From BS750m-G77 sp043797735 (lineage in GTDB: Bacteria; Omnitrophota; Gorgyraeia; Gygaellales; Profunditerraquicolaceae): a stretch of 26,068 bases of DNA. The DNA lies in assembly GCA_043797735.1 (NCBI GenBank), contig JAZDPH010000017.1, positions 1 to 26,068 of the forward strand. Reading direction: 5' to 3'. A model generated the notes under the pieces. The model was not told the DNA's origin. It ran no database searches and saw only the letters and a program-made list of their open reading frames with translations. This document shows positions 5,415 through 13,626 of this stretch, in pieces. Every line of letters starts with the position of its first letter. The stretch's first letter is position 1. Position numbers and translations under genes: made by a program.

Positions 5415-6497
5415 TCATTTTAGCTTGCGGATGACGGCATCGGCCATCTCTTTGGTTCCGACTGCAGTGGGGTCGCCGGGCGCGGGCTTTAAATCGTAGG
5501 TTACATCTTTGCCTTCGGCGATAACCTGCGCTAAAGCGCTTTCCAGCTCTTTCGCCGCTCTCTCTTCTTTTAGGTATTTCAACATTAAAACCGCGCTTAA
5601 AATCATCGCTGCCGGATTAACCTTATTCATCCCCTTGTATTTCGGAGCAGAGCCGTGCACCGCCTCAAACACCGCGATGCCCTCGCCGATATTAGCTCCG
5701 CCGGCCAGGCCTAATCCGCCGGCCAGGCCGGCGCATAAATCCGAAATTATATCCCCGTAAAGATTGGGCAATACCATGCAGTCAAAATTATGCGGTTTCT
5801 GGACCAGCTGCATGCACATATTGTCCACTATCGCCTCATCAAAGGCAATCTTGCCGCTATACTCGGCTGCCACCTCCCTTGCCGCCTTAAGAAACAACCC
5901 GTCGGTAAACTTCATAATGTTTGCCTTATGCACTACCGTTACTTTTTTGCGGCCGTTGTTTTTGGCATACTCAAAGGCAAACCTTACAATCCGCTCTGAA
6001 GCATACCTGGATATCGGCTTAATTGAAATCCCGGAATCGGCGCGGATTTTCTTTTTAGTGTCTTTTTCTATTATAGCGATTAGGTTTTTTGTCTCAGTCC
6101 GGCCCTCTTCAAATTCTATTCCTGCGTATAAATCTTCGCTGTTCTCCCTGATTACCACCAGGTCAATATCCTGATAACGGCTTTTTACCCCGGGATAATA
6201 TTTAGCCGGGCGCAGGCAGGCATATAAATCCAGGGCCTGCCTGATGGCCACATTGACCGAACGAAAACCTTCGCCGATAGGAGTAATGATCGGGCCCTTT
6301 AAAGCGACTCTATTCTTGCGGATAGACGCTAAGACGTTCTCGGGCAAAATGCTGCCGGACTCATCCAGTGTAGTCTGTCCGGCATTAACCTCTTCCCACT
6401 CAACGCTCACCCCGGCTGCCTCAACGCACCTTCTTGCCGCCTCCGTTACCTCCGGGCCAATCCCGTCCCCCGGGATTAAGGTTATTTTATGCGTCAT
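5415..6497 (-). CDS. icd: Isocitrate dehydrogenase, NAD-type (isocitrate/isopropylmalate dehydrogenase family)
   Basis: It oxidatively decarboxylates isocitrate to 2-oxoglutarate. The 360-residue protein has ITLIPGDGIGPEV at the N-terminus, FRSVNVAIRQALDLYACLRP (substrate-binding Ser/Asn/Arg cluster), RENSEDLYAGIE, HKANIMKFTDGLF, NLYGDIISDLCAGLAGG and EAVHGSAPKYKG. The HKANIMK and LDLYACLRP forms fit isocitrate rather than isopropylmalate dehydrogenase; homoisocitrate dehydrogenase is the main alternative. Its ATG lies within the last codons of the dehydratase small-subunit gene (11-base overlap), linking it to an aconitase-family enzyme. Confidence 0.88.
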   Translation of the reverse strand: MTHKITLIPGDGIGPEVTEAARRCVEAAGVSVEWEEVNAGQTTLDESGSILPENVLASIRKNRVALKGPIITPIGEGFRSVNVAIRQALDLYACLRPAKYYPGVKSRYQDIDLVVIRENSEDLYAGIEFEEGRTETKNLIAIIEKDTKKKIRADSGISIKPISRYASERIVRFAFEYAKNNGRKKVTVVHKANIMKFTDGLFLKAAREVAAEYSGKIAFDEAIVDNMCMQLVQKPHNFDCMVLPNLYGDIISDLCAGLAGGLGLAGGANIGEGIAVFEAVHGSAPKYKGMNKVNPAAMILSAVLMLKYLKEERAAKELESALAQVIAEGKDVTYDLKPAPGDPTAVGTKEMADAVIRKLK

Positions 6498-6996
6498 CTT
6501 CGGGTAGTCCTTTATATTTCTTAAGATAATTTACGATTCCTTTGCGCCTTAATAATTCGCGCATAAATTTAGAAAAAGGCTTAAAGCTGGCTTCTGTCTT
6601 TCTCGTTAAATTCTTAACTATGCCTTTATCTAAATCGATGCTTAAACTGTCGCCATCCTTAATCTTATCCGAATCCAGTTCAATCAAGGGCAGGCCTATA
6701 TTAAAGCCGTTACGGTAGAATATCCTGGCAAATTGCCTGGCAACTACCGCGGTGATGCCGGCCTCTCTTATTACCAGGGGCGCCTGCTCGCGGGAAGAAC
6801 CCATCCCGAAGTTTTTCCCGGCAACAACAATGGTCTTGCCGGGGGTGATCTTTTTAGGGAAATCCGGGTCGATATCCTCCATAATATGCTTAGATAGCTC
6901 CTTTATGTCGGTTATGGAAAATTTATACCTGCCCGAAATAATAAAATCGGTATTTATATTATCGCCTAATTTTAGCGCCTTTCCGCAAATTTTCAT
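6487..6996 (-). CDS. leuD: Aconitase-family small (swivel) subunit, LeuD/homoaconitase type
   Basis: This 169-residue swivel-domain subunit partners a LeuC-type [4Fe-4S] subunit to isomerise isopropylmalate, homocitrate or citrate-like substrates. Motifs are GDNINTDFIISGRYKFSITD near residues 13-32 and GKNFGMGSSREQAPL, the conserved swivel active-site loop. The stretch after GRY normally reads YLV(Y/M) in isopropylmalate isomerase or YLRT in archaeal homoaconitase; here it is YKFSI, so substrate cannot be read off. It overlaps pilT by ATGA and icd by 11 bases. Placement beside icd makes an aconitase role plausible (inference). Confidence 0.85.
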   Translation of the reverse strand: MKICGKALKLGDNINTDFIISGRYKFSITDIKELSKHIMEDIDPDFPKKITPGKTIVVAGKNFGMGSSREQAPLVIREAGITAVVARQFARIFYRNGFNIGLPLIELDSDKIKDGDSLSIDLDKGIVKNLTRKTEASFKPFSKFMRELLRRKGIVNYLKKYKGLPEDDA

Positions 6997-8039
6997 AGCT
7001 GCTTAAATTCTTCGGGGTTCTTTACCTTAGTAAGGGCCATATCCCCGGTAATCAGCCCCTTCTGAACAAGCTCCCTCAATGATTTATCCATAGTCCTCAT
7101 CCCGTACTGGCTTCCTGTCTGCATCATCGTGGGGATCTGTTCAATCTCTGACTCGCGGATAAGGTTTCTTATGCCGGGAGTCCCGATCATTATTTCAGTG
7201 GCCAGGACCCTGCCCTTGCCGCTGGCATGAGGAAGCAATAGCTGTGAAACTACCCCCTGCAGGGAATCGCCCAACTGCAGCCTTACCTGCTGCTGCTGAT
7301 ACGGAGGAAAGACGTCTATAATCCTCTCAATGGTCTGCGGCGCGTCAGGAGTATGCAGGGTCGCTAAAACCAAGTGCCCGGTTTCTGCGGCGGTAAGAGC
7401 GGTAGAGATAGTCTCTAAATCGCGCATTTCACCAACCACAATTACATTGGGGTCTTGCCTGAGCGCATGCCGGAGTGCTGCGGCAAAACTATGAGTATCG
7501 GCAAAAACCTCTCTTTGCTTAATGATGCTTTTTTTATTTTGAAAGACAAACTCAATTGGGTCCTCAATGCAGACAATTATCGCTTCTCTTTCGCTGTTAA
7601 TAAGGTCTATCATAGTGGCCAGGGTGGTGGTCTTGCCCATCCCCGTCGGTCCGGTAACCAAGACCAGTCCGTTTGAGCGGCGCGCCAGTTCCGGGATTAT
7701 CGCAGGCAGCCCCAGTAATTCCGCGGTGGGGATATCCAGCGGCACGCGCCGAAATGCCGCCTCCACGGAACCCCTCTGTATATGCACGTTGACCCTGAAT
7801 CTGTCCAGAGACGGCAGAGCTAATGAAAAATCCAATTCCAGTTCGCGCTCAAAGAGCTCTTTTTGCGTATTAGTTAAGATTTCATAAATCATCTTTTTTA
7901 ATTCCGCTTTCTCAATAGGCCCGGATTCGATCCTGTGCAAAGCGCCGTCTATCCTTAATATCGGCGGCTCATGAGCGGTAATATGCAGGTCCGATGCCCC
8001 CCTTTTTTTACATAACAAAAGTAATTCCCGTATATCCAT
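6993..8039 (-). CDS. pilT: PilT-type twitching-motility ATPase
   Basis: This hexameric AAA+-like ATPase retracts type IV pili. From ATG 8037-8039 it has 348 residues, a usual length. It shows an N-terminal ASDLHI PAS-like segment, Walker A GPTGMGKTTT (130-139), an Asp-box region CIEDPIEF, Walker B VIVVGEMRDLET (199-210), the His box AETGHLVLATLHT (218-230) and a C-terminal IRNLIRE motif characteristic of PilT. The Shine-Dalgarno TAGGAGG lies 4 bases before this ATG; an upstream start at 8078 would intrude into leuC. It sits between the two dehydratase subunit genes and overlaps leuD by ATGA, which is an odd location. Confidence 0.94.
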   Translation of the reverse strand: MDIRELLLLCKKRGASDLHITAHEPPILRIDGALHRIESGPIEKAELKKMIYEILTNTQKELFERELELDFSLALPSLDRFRVNVHIQRGSVEAAFRRVPLDIPTAELLGLPAIIPELARRSNGLVLVTGPTGMGKTTTLATMIDLINSEREAIIVCIEDPIEFVFQNKKSIIKQREVFADTHSFAAALRHALRQDPNVIVVGEMRDLETISTALTAAETGHLVLATLHTPDAPQTIERIIDVFPPYQQQQVRLQLGDSLQGVVSQLLLPHASGKGRVLATEIMIGTPGIRNLIRESEIEQIPTMMQTGSQYGMRTMDKSLRELVQKGLITGDMALTKVKNPEEFKQL

Positions 8040-8052
8040 ATAACCTCCTAGC

Positions 8053-9300
8053 CTATAAATATTCTCTCGGGTCGGCAATAAATCCTTTTATCGCCGAAGC
8101 AGCCGCTGTTGCCGGTGAAGCTAAGTATATAAAAGAACGTGGATTGCCCATCCGGCCTTTAAAATTCCTGTTTGCCGTGGATAAAACGATTTCCCCGTCA
8201 GCCGGCACCCCGTTATGCGTACCCACGCAGGGGCCGCAGCCGGGCGCCACTATTACCGCTCCTGCCTTAATAAAGGTCTCCGCCAACCCCAGCCTTAACG
8301 CCTCTAAAAATACGCCGCGCGAAGCAGGCGCTACTATAAGCTTAACGCAGGAAGAAACCCTCCTTGACTTTAATATAGCGGCTGCAACTTTCAGGTCATC
8401 CAGCCTGCCGTTGGTACAGGTACCTATAAAAACCTGGCCTATTTTTACGTTCTCTAATTCACCGACTGCCTTTGCGTTATCCACCTGATGCGGCGAAGAG
8501 ACCTGGGGCTCAAGCGCCGAAATATCAAATTCTAAAACTTTTTCGTAGGATGCGTCTTTGTCGGAGTTAACGGGCTTGAGTTTCCTCTTCGTCCTTTTTT
8601 TTAGCCAGTCAAAGGCCTTTTTATCCTGCGGCATAAGGCCGGCCTTTGCCCCCATCTCTACGCTCATATTACACATCGTAAAACGCCCGTCCATATCCAG
8701 GTTATCTATGGCCGGGCCGCAAAACTCCAGTGACCGGTATGTCGCCCCGTCCGCCCTTATCTTTCTGATAATGTGCAAAATTACGTCTTTGGCAAATACC
8801 CCCCTGGGCAGCCTCCCCGCTATTGCCAGCTTAAAGGTCTCCGGCACCTTAAACCAGTTTTTCCCCGAGGCAAGTGTCACCGCCAAATCCGTAGAGCCGA
8901 CACCGGTTGAAAAAACGCCTAATGCCCCGTAAGTACAGGTATGAGAATCAGCGCCTAAAACCAAATCTCCTGGCAAAATCCGCCCTGACTCCGGGATCAC
9001 CTGATGGCAGACGCCGCAGCCGATATCAAAAAGCATGCTCTTATGAATATCGCTGAACCGGCGCATCTTTTTGTGTACGGCCGCGACACCTTCATTCGGC
9101 GAAGGGGCGCTGTGGTCAATAACCATGCAAAAGGGTATTTTTAGTTTCTTTACGCCAAGTTCGGCGGCCCTGTCAATGATAATGGAGGATGTTCCGTCCT
9201 GCCCGAATGCAAAATCAACCTTGCAGACTGCAAAATCCCCGGCCCTTAAATCTCTACCGGCATGTTTACTAAATATTTTTTCGGCAATAGTCTTGCCCAT
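8053..9300 (-). CDS. leuC: Aconitase-family large subunit, LeuC/homoaconitase type
   Basis: This [4Fe-4S] hydro-lyase large subunit (415 residues, the size of the archaeal/bacterial HACN-type LeuC) has iron-sulfur ligands Cys295 (IGTCTNGR), Cys355 and Cys358 (PGCGPCVG). Further family motifs are VIDHSAPSPNEG, GVCHQVIPE, GADSHTCTYGALG and STGVGSTDLA. It pairs with the small subunit at 6487-6996. Substrate could be isopropylmalate (leucine), homocitrate or citrate; no leuA or leuB lies nearby, while icd and mdh do. The gene starts 7 bases after the aminotransferase stop. Confidence 0.93.
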   Translation of the reverse strand: MGKTIAEKIFSKHAGRDLRAGDFAVCKVDFAFGQDGTSSIIIDRAAELGVKKLKIPFCMVIDHSAPSPNEGVAAVHKKMRRFSDIHKSMLFDIGCGVCHQVIPESGRILPGDLVLGADSHTCTYGALGVFSTGVGSTDLAVTLASGKNWFKVPETFKLAIAGRLPRGVFAKDVILHIIRKIRADGATYRSLEFCGPAIDNLDMDGRFTMCNMSVEMGAKAGLMPQDKKAFDWLKKRTKRKLKPVNSDKDASYEKVLEFDISALEPQVSSPHQVDNAKAVGELENVKIGQVFIGTCTNGRLDDLKVAAAILKSRRVSSCVKLIVAPASRGVFLEALRLGLAETFIKAGAVIVAPGCGPCVGTHNGVPADGEIVLSTANRNFKGRMGNPRSFIYLASPATAAASAIKGFIADPREYL

Positions 9301-9307
9301 ATGCCCT

Positions 9308-10483
9308 CTACTGCTTTTTTAACCACGCCTCTATCCTATCCATGCCCTTCTCTAACTGCTCCAGGGGCGCGGCAAAACTAATGCGGACGTAAGTATCCAT
9401 GCCAAAAGCGCCTCCGGGTATAATACCGACCAGCGCTTCATCAAGCAGGCGTTTTGAAAAGGTTAGCGAATCAAGGCCGGTCCGGGAGATATCGCAGAAT
9501 ATATAAAACGCCCCCTGAGGGGAAATACAGGACAGGCCCTTCATTTTATTAAGCCGCAAAACACAAAAATCCCTTCTTTTCTGAAACTCCGCGCAAACCT
9601 GCTTATGATATTCGCCGTCCATCTTTAATGCCGCTAGAGCCGCCTTTTGGGAGATAGAGGTTGGATTTGAAGTAGTGTGCCCCTGCAGTCCGGATATGGC
9701 CTTGGCTATATCCGCGGGCGCGCCAAGGTAGCCGATACGCCATCCGGTCATAGAATAACTTTTAGAAACGCCGTTTACCGTAATGGTTAAATCGTATATA
9801 TCCTTATTTAACCCTCCGATAGAAATATGCTTTAAGTTATCAAATATTATCTTTTCATAAATCTCATCGCTGAGCACCAAAATCTTTTTCTTGACGCAAA
9901 TCGCGGCTATTTTGCTTAATTCCTCAGCGGAATATACACAGCCGCTGGGATTTGAAGGGCTGTTAATTATAAGCAGTTTTGTCTTCGGGCCGATATGCCG
10001 GCAGAGTTCCCCGGCGTCTATTTTAAAACTGTTCGCTGCTGAAGTTTTGATAAAACGCGCGATACCGCCGCATAAGCCTACCATCTGGGGGTAGCTGATC
10101 CAGTAGGGAGAAGGCATTAACACCTCATCTCCTTTGTTAACCAGCGCGAAAAGGGTATTAAATATGCTGTGCTTTGCCCCGCAGGAAACAACTATTTGGC
10201 CGGGGCCATAGGTGAGGGAATTTTCTTTTTTGAATTTTTCAGAAATAAGGCTTTTTAATTCCGGGGTTCCGCTTGCCGGGGTATATTTTGTGAAGCCGGA
10301 ATTTATCGCCTCAATGGCCGCGGATTTAATAGGAAGGGGTGTGTCAAAATCTGGCTCGCCTGCGGCAAGGTTAATGACATCCTGGCCTTCGGCCCTTAAT
10401 TTCTTGACTTGAGAGGTTATTGCCAGAGTAGAAGAATCAGTTACCTCTTTTAAGCGTTCGGCCAGCCTCGTATTTATGAGCAT
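9308..10483 (-). CDS. aspC: Class I/II pyridoxal-phosphate aminotransferase, probable aspartate aminotransferase
   Basis: The 391-residue protein has the class I fold landmarks: LAAGEPDFDTP (39-49), YTPASGTPEL, NSPSNPSG (Asn178), SDEIYE (Asp206), the PLP-binding lysine Lys241 in NGVSKSYSMTGWRIGY, and a C-terminal RISFA arginine that binds the substrate alpha-carboxylate. It fits the 1-gamma aspartate aminotransferase subgroup, supplying oxaloacetate/aspartate exchange beside mdh; other amino acids are possible. No Shine-Dalgarno is evident before the ATG, which abuts the palindromic element at 10488-10635. Confidence 0.92.
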   Translation of the reverse strand: MLINTRLAERLKEVTDSSTLAITSQVKKLRAEGQDVINLAAGEPDFDTPLPIKSAAIEAINSGFTKYTPASGTPELKSLISEKFKKENSLTYGPGQIVVSCGAKHSIFNTLFALVNKGDEVLMPSPYWISYPQMVGLCGGIARFIKTSAANSFKIDAGELCRHIGPKTKLLIINSPSNPSGCVYSAEELSKIAAICVKKKILVLSDEIYEKIIFDNLKHISIGGLNKDIYDLTITVNGVSKSYSMTGWRIGYLGAPADIAKAISGLQGHTTSNPTSISQKAALAALKMDGEYHKQVCAEFQKRRDFCVLRLNKMKGLSCISPQGAFYIFCDISRTGLDSLTFSKRLLDEALVGIIPGGAFGMDTYVRISFAAPLEQLEKGMDRIEAWLKKQ

Positions 10484-10487
10484 TTAA

Positions 10488-10635
10488 ATGAGTGCTTGAC
10501 TTACAAATATTACACCTTCTATCCCAACTCGTAAGATATGCCGAAATTCTCTTCGATAATTTCGGCATACTCGTCGGGATAAGTTCGGCCATACGACTTA
10601 TGTTCACTTCGTTCCATAAGTCGTGGCCTCACTTA
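10488..10635. repeat. Modular hairpin element, copy A (rplQ/aspC junction)
   Basis: It fills the junction between the rplQ stop and the aspC start. The left end TGAGTGCTTGACTTAC matches the left ends of copies B and D. A 66-nt module (10521-10586) matches 19366-19431 at 60 of 66 positions. It is followed by a GCCA..CGACTTATG / CATAAGTCGTGGC stem (10588-10626) and the right end CCTCACTTA, which contains the rplQ stop codon. No poly-U tract or open reading frame is apparent. Confidence 0.85.
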
Positions 10636-11205
10636 AAGGGAATCACTTTTTTTCTTAAAGATGTTTTTTATTCCGCCCAGGAAGTTCTTGGCCGGTTTTT
10701 TTGTAAGCGGCGGTTTTTGTTTTACCTGCGCCTGAGTAGCAGCCTTCTTCTCCGCGGCGGGGCCCTCTTGCGTGAGCGCCTGCGGCGCCGGCATTTCGCT
10801 TTCGGCCCGGCCAAGCTTCTTTTTCTTGCGGGGCCTTTTTTCCTTTTTTTTGATTTCGGTTAATTCAAAAATTACCAGTTTGGCATTGTCCCCCCGCCTT
10901 TGGCCTAAATTAATAACTCTGGTGTAACCGCTTTGCCTGCCGGCAAAACGCGGCCCCACTTCTTCAAAAAGAAGCTTTACTAATCTATGAGCACCCAATA
11001 TCTTAAAACTTTCTCTTTTTGCGACAAGGGTGCCGGCCTTACTCAGGGTAATCAGCCCTTCAACTAACGGCTGGGCCGCCTTGGCCTTATTCAACGTCGT
11101 TTTAATGCTCTGATGTATCAGAATATTCCTGGCGATGCTTTTTAATGTCGCTTTGCGCCAGCTGGTAAAACGGTTTAATCTATATCTTGCTTTTTGATGT
11201 CTCAT
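10633..11205 (-). CDS. rplQ: 50S ribosomal protein L17 with long basic C-terminal extension
   Basis: The first ~118 residues are a normal L17 (MRHQKARYRLNRFTSWRKA start, ILIHQSIKTTLNKAK, RVINLGQRRGDNAKLVIFEL end). About 70 more residues follow, rich in Lys, Ala, Pro and Gln, low in complexity and probably disordered, ending KNFLGGIKNIFKKKSDSL, which could form an amphipathic helix. Most bacterial L17 proteins stop near 120-130 residues. The gene follows rpoA after 4 bases, the standard alpha-operon order. Its TAA is part of the palindromic element. Confidence 0.95.
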   Translation of the reverse strand: MRHQKARYRLNRFTSWRKATLKSIARNILIHQSIKTTLNKAKAAQPLVEGLITLSKAGTLVAKRESFKILGAHRLVKLLFEEVGPRFAGRQSGYTRVINLGQRRGDNAKLVIFELTEIKKKEKRPRKKKKLGRAESEMPAPQALTQEGPAAEKKAATQAQVKQKPPLTKKPAKNFLGGIKNIFKKKSDSL

Positions 11206-11209
11206 TTTA

Positions 11210-12199
11210 TTATTTTTTCAGTTTTTTTGTATCCACCTGCATGCCTAAAGTTAACCCCATTACCAACAGTAATTCTTTTATCTCATTTAAAGACTTCTTG
11301 CCGAAATTCTTAAAAGCCAGCATCTCCTCTTCCGGCCTTTTAACCAGGTCGGCGATTAATTTAATTCCGGCCTCCCTGAGGCAATTGGAACTCCTCACCG
11401 ACAACTCCAGTTCCGAAATAGGCAGCTTCAACTTTTCGTATACGGCCAGTTCCTCTTTGGACATCTCCGGCTCTTCATCCTCGATGTCTTCAGGCAGCTG
11501 CCCAAAATTAACAAAGATATCCAAGTGCCTCTGTAAAATATTGGAGGCATAAAGCAAGGCGTCTTTCGGGCTTATTGCTCCGTTTGTGAATATCTCCAGT
11601 ATAAGCTTATCATAATCGGTCCTCTGGCCAACCCGGGTGTTTTCAACGTAATAGTTGATTTTTTTAACCGGGGTAAAGATGGAATCTATGGGAATTACGC
11701 CTATTGCGTTATCCTCCCTTTTGTTCATTTCAGCAGGAAAGTATCCTCTTCCCTTACCAACCTCCATCTCTATATGAAACTTGGCATCCTTGGTCAATGT
11801 AGCAATGTGCAAATCCGGATTAATTACCTCTATCGACTCATTTACCTCTATATCTTTGGCCTTGACCTCGCCTTTTGAGTCCTTTTTTATATGAATGACC
11901 TTGGGAATCTTGGAATGCGAATTCAAGATCAAACTTTTAATGTTTAGAATTATCTCCGGCACGTCCTCCAGCACTCCGCTCATTGTGGAAAATTCATGCT
12001 GAACTCCTGCTATCTTAATTGAAGTCACAGCGCTCCCTTCAATAGAAGAAAGCAGAACCCTTCTGAGAGAATTTCCTAAAGTTGTCCCGTAGCCTCTTTC
12101 AAAAGGAGCGGCAAAAAATTTACCGTAGGTAGCCGTGTAACTGGACTCTTCACACTCCAATCTTTTTGGTAGCTGAAAATCTCTCCACTTTATTCCCAT
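11210..12199 (-). CDS. rpoA: RNA polymerase alpha subunit
   Basis: The 329-residue subunit shows the N-terminal assembly domain (FAAPFERGYGTTLGNSLRRV, TSIKIAGVQHEFS), a PEDIEDEEPEMSKEE linker near 230-245, and a C-terminal DNA- and activator-binding domain with LELSVRSSNCLREAGI and FGKKSLNEIKELL. Length and domain order are typical. GGAGG lies 5 bases before the ATG, immediately after the end of a long palindromic element that separates it from rpsD. Confidence 0.98.
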   Translation of the reverse strand: MGIKWRDFQLPKRLECEESSYTATYGKFFAAPFERGYGTTLGNSLRRVLLSSIEGSAVTSIKIAGVQHEFSTMSGVLEDVPEIILNIKSLILNSHSKIPKVIHIKKDSKGEVKAKDIEVNESIEVINPDLHIATLTKDAKFHIEMEVGKGRGYFPAEMNKREDNAIGVIPIDSIFTPVKKINYYVENTRVGQRTDYDKLILEIFTNGAISPKDALLYASNILQRHLDIFVNFGQLPEDIEDEEPEMSKEELAVYEKLKLPISELELSVRSSNCLREAGIKLIADLVKRPEEEMLAFKNFGKKSLNEIKELLLVMGLTLGMQVDTKKLKK

Positions 12200-12212
12200 C
12201 TATTCCTCCTTA

Positions 12213-12430
12213 ATGAGCACTTAACTTACGGAACGAATGAAGTGAGTGAACGTAAGTTAATGCGTGAATTAATCCCGAAGCGTGCGCAGCCCCGCTTTGT
12301 AAAGCAAAGCGGCGGGACAAGCGTTTACGCGAGGGATCCTGAGTCCCGACGTATCGTCGGGACTCAGGATAAGTTCGGACAGATGAGTTATATCGCTCTG
12401 AAAGAGCGATATAACTCATGTCCTCACTTA
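12213..12430. repeat. Modular hairpin element, copy B (rpsD/rpoA junction)
   Basis: The left end TGAGCACTTAACTTACG is shared with copy D and pairs with CGTAAGTTAA at 12250-12259. Next come CCGCTTTG/CAAAGCGG, a perfect 15-bp stem with TAT loop (12337-12369, CCTGAGTCCCGACG arm), GGATAAGTTCGG, and a perfect 17-bp stem with GAA loop (12383-12419). The right end CCTCACTTA contains the rpsD stop. Frames read through this region on either strand are hairpin artefacts. It is about 218 bp and longer than the other copies. Confidence 0.88.
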
Positions 12431-13054
12431 CTTAGAATACAACTCGACTATCAACTGTTCCTGTATGGGCAGCGAAATATCTTCTTTTCCAGGCAGCCTT
12501 AAAACTTTCGCGCTCAATGCCCCGGCATTAAACTCAAGCCACGAAGGCAAAGACCTGTCTTTTGAGGCCTCCAGGTTTTCCCTGATTTTAACTAACGGCT
12601 TCTCTTTAGCCTTGAGCTCAATGGAGTCGTCCTTATCAACCTGATAAGAGGGAATATTGACGCGCCTGGAGTTTACGTAAATAAAATTGTGCCGCACAAT
12701 CTGGCGTGCCTGCGCCCGCGAAAGCGCCAACCCCAGGCGGAATACTACATTGTCCAGCCTTCTCTCCAACTGCTGCAGCAATATTTTTCCGGTAACGCCC
12801 TTTGATTTGGAGGCAATATAAAAATACCTGCGGAACTGCCTCTCCAGAACCCCATATGCCCTCTTGACCTTCTGTTTTTCCCTGAGCTGCAGGCCATAAT
12901 TAGAAAATTTGATTCTAGACTGGCCGTGTTGGCCGGGGGCATAATTTCTCTTGGTTATAGAGCATTTCTGCGTAGAGCATTTTGTGCCTTTTAAAAATAA
13001 CTTCTCCTTCTCGCGGCGGCATAATCTACAGACTGCATTTATATATCGGGCCAT
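12428..13054 (-). CDS. rpsD: 30S ribosomal protein S4, zinc-binding form
   Basis: The 208-residue primary 16S-binding protein begins MARYINAVCRLCRREKEKLF. Cys9, Cys12, Cys26 and Cys31 form the zinc site of C+ S4 proteins. RRLDNVVFRLGLALSRAQAR is the S4 RNA-binding domain, and FIYVNSRRVNIPSYQV follows. S4 is also a translational repressor of the alpha operon in other bacteria; the structured element after this gene is at the analogous place but shows no known S4-site sequence. Its AGGAG Shine-Dalgarno is part of an 11-bp duplicated sequence. Confidence 0.97.
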   Translation of the reverse strand: MARYINAVCRLCRREKEKLFLKGTKCSTQKCSITKRNYAPGQHGQSRIKFSNYGLQLREKQKVKRAYGVLERQFRRYFYIASKSKGVTGKILLQQLERRLDNVVFRLGLALSRAQARQIVRHNFIYVNSRRVNIPSYQVDKDDSIELKAKEKPLVKIRENLEASKDRSLPSWLEFNAGALSAKVLRLPGKEDISLPIQEQLIVELYSK

Positions 13055-13058
13055 CTGG

Positions 13059-13174
13059 CTACACTCTCCTTTGTCACAGAGGCACTGAAGCGCCTCTGTT
13101 TAATCGTCTACTGAAACACTGAGTTTTTTTCAGTGTCTCATCTTTTTTTCAGTGTTTCAGTGACTACACTCTCC
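13059..13174. repeat. Palindromic insert between rpsK and rpsD flanked by 11-bp direct repeats
   Basis: CTACACTCTCC occurs at 13059-13069 and again at 13164-13174, bracketing 94 bases. The insert holds CAGAGGC/GCCTCTG (13077-13098) and a 13-bp inverted repeat, ACTGAAACACTGA (13110-13122) with TCAGTGTTTCAGT (13149-13161). On the coding strand the direct repeat is GGAGAGTGTAG. One copy ends rpsK (Arg-Val-stop) and the other supplies the rpsD Shine-Dalgarno, as expected if a short element was inserted with target duplication. Confidence 0.7.
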
Positions 13175-13553
13175 GTTTCTTCTTCGGGCGGCATCCGTTG
13201 TGAGGAATGGGGGTCACGTCCTTAATTGAAGTTATTGTCAGGCCTGATGCCTGCAAAGCCCTGATCGCCGATTCCCTGCCAAACCCCGGCCCCTTTACGC
13301 AGACATCAAGTTCTTTTATTCCGATTTCCTTTGCCTTTCTGGCTGCGTCTGTGGCCGCTATCTGAGCCGCAAAAGGGGTAGATTTTTTCGAGCCGCTGTA
13401 ACCTACGATACCGGGAGCCGACCAGACCAGAACGTTCCCCTGTTTATCGGTTATGGTAATTAGGGTATTATTAAAACTTGCCTGTATATGGGCTGTGCCT
13501 GAGGTTATCCCCCTGGCTATTTTTTTCTTTTTTGCCCTATCTTTTGTCGCCAT
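13164..13553 (-). CDS. rpsK: 30S ribosomal protein S11
   Basis: From ATG 13551-13553 the protein has 129 residues, the family length. It contains GTAHIQASFNNTLITITD, SAPGIVGYSGSKKSTPFAAQ, VKGPGFGRESAIRAL and the VTPIPHNGCRPKKKRRV C-terminus of the platform protein. AAAGGA lies 5 bases upstream. A longer in-frame start at 13577 adds MKDLRKEK but lacks a ribosome site. It lies between rpsM and rpsD in canonical order. Confidence 0.97.
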   Translation of the reverse strand: MATKDRAKKKKIARGITSGTAHIQASFNNTLITITDKQGNVLVWSAPGIVGYSGSKKSTPFAAQIAATDAARKAKEIGIKELDVCVKGPGFGRESAIRALQASGLTITSIKDVTPIPHNGCRPKKKRRV

Positions 13554-13626
13554 TTTTTCCTTTCTGAGATCCTTCACTCGCTTTCGCTCGTTCAGGATGC
13601 TGGGCCAATATGTTTTTCCTAGCCCG

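Noticed and set aside
10497..10632. Rho-independent terminator after rplQ
   Set aside because: Strong stems are present but none is followed by a U-run on the minus strand, so there is no sign of classical termination.
12200..12427. tRNA or known riboswitch in the longest junction
   Set aside because: No cloverleaf, T-loop GTTCRA arm set or recognised aptamer core; the region is made of independent hairpins.
12210..12502. Open frames on both strands across the rpsD/rpoA junction
   Set aside because: Both translate the hairpin element itself and show no protein family features; the symmetry of the palindromes explains the mirrored frames.
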